Assembly: GCA_050872545.1 (NCBI GenBank) | Contig: JBNMHA010000001.1 | Span: 1-64,000 of the forward strand | DNA: 64,000 nt | Origin: RGIG8597 sp050872545 | Lineage (GTDB): Bacteria; Spirochaetota; GWE2-31-10 | Direction of reading: 5' to 3' | In this document: positions 63,416 through 64,000 of the stretch, one piece after another | Position numbering within the stretch: position 1 is the first letter of the stretch | Layout of the letters: the number at the start of each line of letters is the position of its first letter | The notes under the pieces: generated by a model | What the model was told of the DNA's origin: nothing | What the model saw: only the letters and a program-made list of their open reading frames with translations | Database searches by the model: none | Made by a program: the position numbers and the translations under genes

Positions 63416-63806
63416 AAACTTTTGCCGGGCATATAAAAACCTTTCAGATGCAATTACACTTGAACCTCCTTACAGCACTGTAGTTCTTACCGGACTTGTA
63501 GGATTATTTGAAATCACATTTGAACAAGCTTGGAAAATGATGAAAGAATTGCTGGAATACAGCGGTTACTCCGAGAACTGCACGGACTCACCGCGAATGG
63601 TAATAAAAACCGCATACCAAGCCGGAATGATAAATGATGAAACCGCCTGGCTTAACGCTCTGGCAGCACGCAACAATGTAACGCACTCTTATAACGAAGA
63701 TATTGCATTGTCCATTATTGATGATACAAAACGGCTTTTTATGAAAATGTTTGCGCAGCTGAAAGACGAAACAGAACATAAATGGCTGCCAATGAATGAA
63801 TTATGA
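63402..63806 (+). CDS. HepT-like HEPN protein (HI0074 family, toxin candidate)
   Basis: 134 residues. The HEPN motif RNNVTHSY fits RX4HXY, where the Tyr is the site modified by MntA in characterised systems. The sequence matches the HI0074-type nucleotidyltransferase substrate-binding family. RNase activity is inferred from the motif. Order NTase-HEPN with a 14-bp overlap is typical. No other defence gene is in view. Confidence 0.82.
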   Translation: MKKYENFCRAYKNLSDAITLEPPYSTVVLTGLVGLFEITFEQAWKMMKELLEYSGYSENCTDSPRMVIKTAYQAGMINDETAWLNALAARNNVTHSYNEDIALSIIDDTKRLFMKMFAQLKDETEHKWLPMNEL

Positions 63807-63910
63807 TAACTTTTATGTGAAATGTAGCTGATATTTCTCATAATTATGAGATAAACTACAACTTTTATTCCGCTTAAAATCCTCACTTTGTAACTTTTAC
63901 AAGAATTCTA

Positions 63911-63921
63911 CCCCCCCCCCC
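63911..63921. repeat. C11 homopolymer tract (G11 on minus)
   Basis: Eleven consecutive C in AT-rich noncoding DNA, 105 bp after the HepT stop. The region from 63807 to the window end has no credible frame. Confidence 0.9.
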
Positions 63922-64000
63922 ACGTTTTTTTTACATTTTCGCCAACTTTTAATACTTAATTTCTTTTTCATTGAATTTTGAATTTAATTCTTCTATTTTT

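Noticed and set aside
1..64000. tRNA, rRNA or riboswitch genes
   Set aside because: No intergenic region showed a cloverleaf, conserved rRNA stretch or known riboswitch core by eye; a covariance-model scan would be needed to exclude them.

Overview
The window looks like chromosomal DNA of a spirochaete of the genus Treponema, probably a gut or rumen type rather than a syphilis-type pathogen. The evidence is an AT-rich genome, the order cheA / CheW-CheR fusion / cheX / cheY, a bacterial XPB-type helicase, very many lipoproteins, and purine (purL, purQ, purA) and amino-acid (hom, ilvE) genes that host-restricted treponemes lack. This assignment is inference; no rRNA or tRNA gene was seen.

Layout. 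1-643: start of a probable REP-associated tyrosine transposase on the minus strand, then palindromic repeats. 644-4384: purL-purQ, a split large-type FGAM synthase. 4459-22986: an 18.5-kb island on the minus strand made only of predicted exported proteins, in two operons. The leading operon (22986 to 15367) encodes a permuted NlpC/P60-like amidase lipoprotein with a Trp-rich tail, five paralogous propeller-like lipoproteins and a small lipoprotein. The second (14715 to 4459) encodes a paralogous small lipoprotein, a TolC-like protein, a lipoprotein, a 1526-residue lipoprotein with 306-bp tandem repeats and a serine-hydrolase domain, and four paralogous membrane proteins in an ABAB pattern with near-identical C-termini. 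Each operon is preceded by a copy of the same ~540-bp segment (leader, hairpin, REPIN-like repeats).

23718-33348 is mostly housekeeping: mrp-nifX, ilvE, malQ, an acyltransferase, rsmD and hom on minus, purA on plus. 33345-38004 is the chemotaxis operon, with a lipoprotein overlapping cheY. 38290-42799 carries XPB, its neighbour and PIN-PhoH. 42800-47557 looks like a small surface-glycan block (flippase, DUF89, FrhB-like, pyruvyl transferase), followed by dgt. 48899-53054: a parvulin lipoprotein, a STAS/ATPase partner-switch pair, an MCP and an exported protein. 53278-55732: flavin reductase, aminotransferase, ThyX-like protein. 55990-62184: a split acyl-CoA dehydratase activase system, an FHA-transmembrane-lytic transglycosylase fusion and uracil-DNA glycosylase. 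62233-63806: an exported protein, an S4 protein and a MntA/HepT-type pair, then a C11 tract near the window end.

The most interesting unexplained parts are the duplicated lipoprotein island, the hairpin repeat family around it, the probable non-AUG/GUG/UUG start of the XPB helicase, and the FHA-transglycosylase fusion. No database search was possible; family names rest on motifs recognised by eye.
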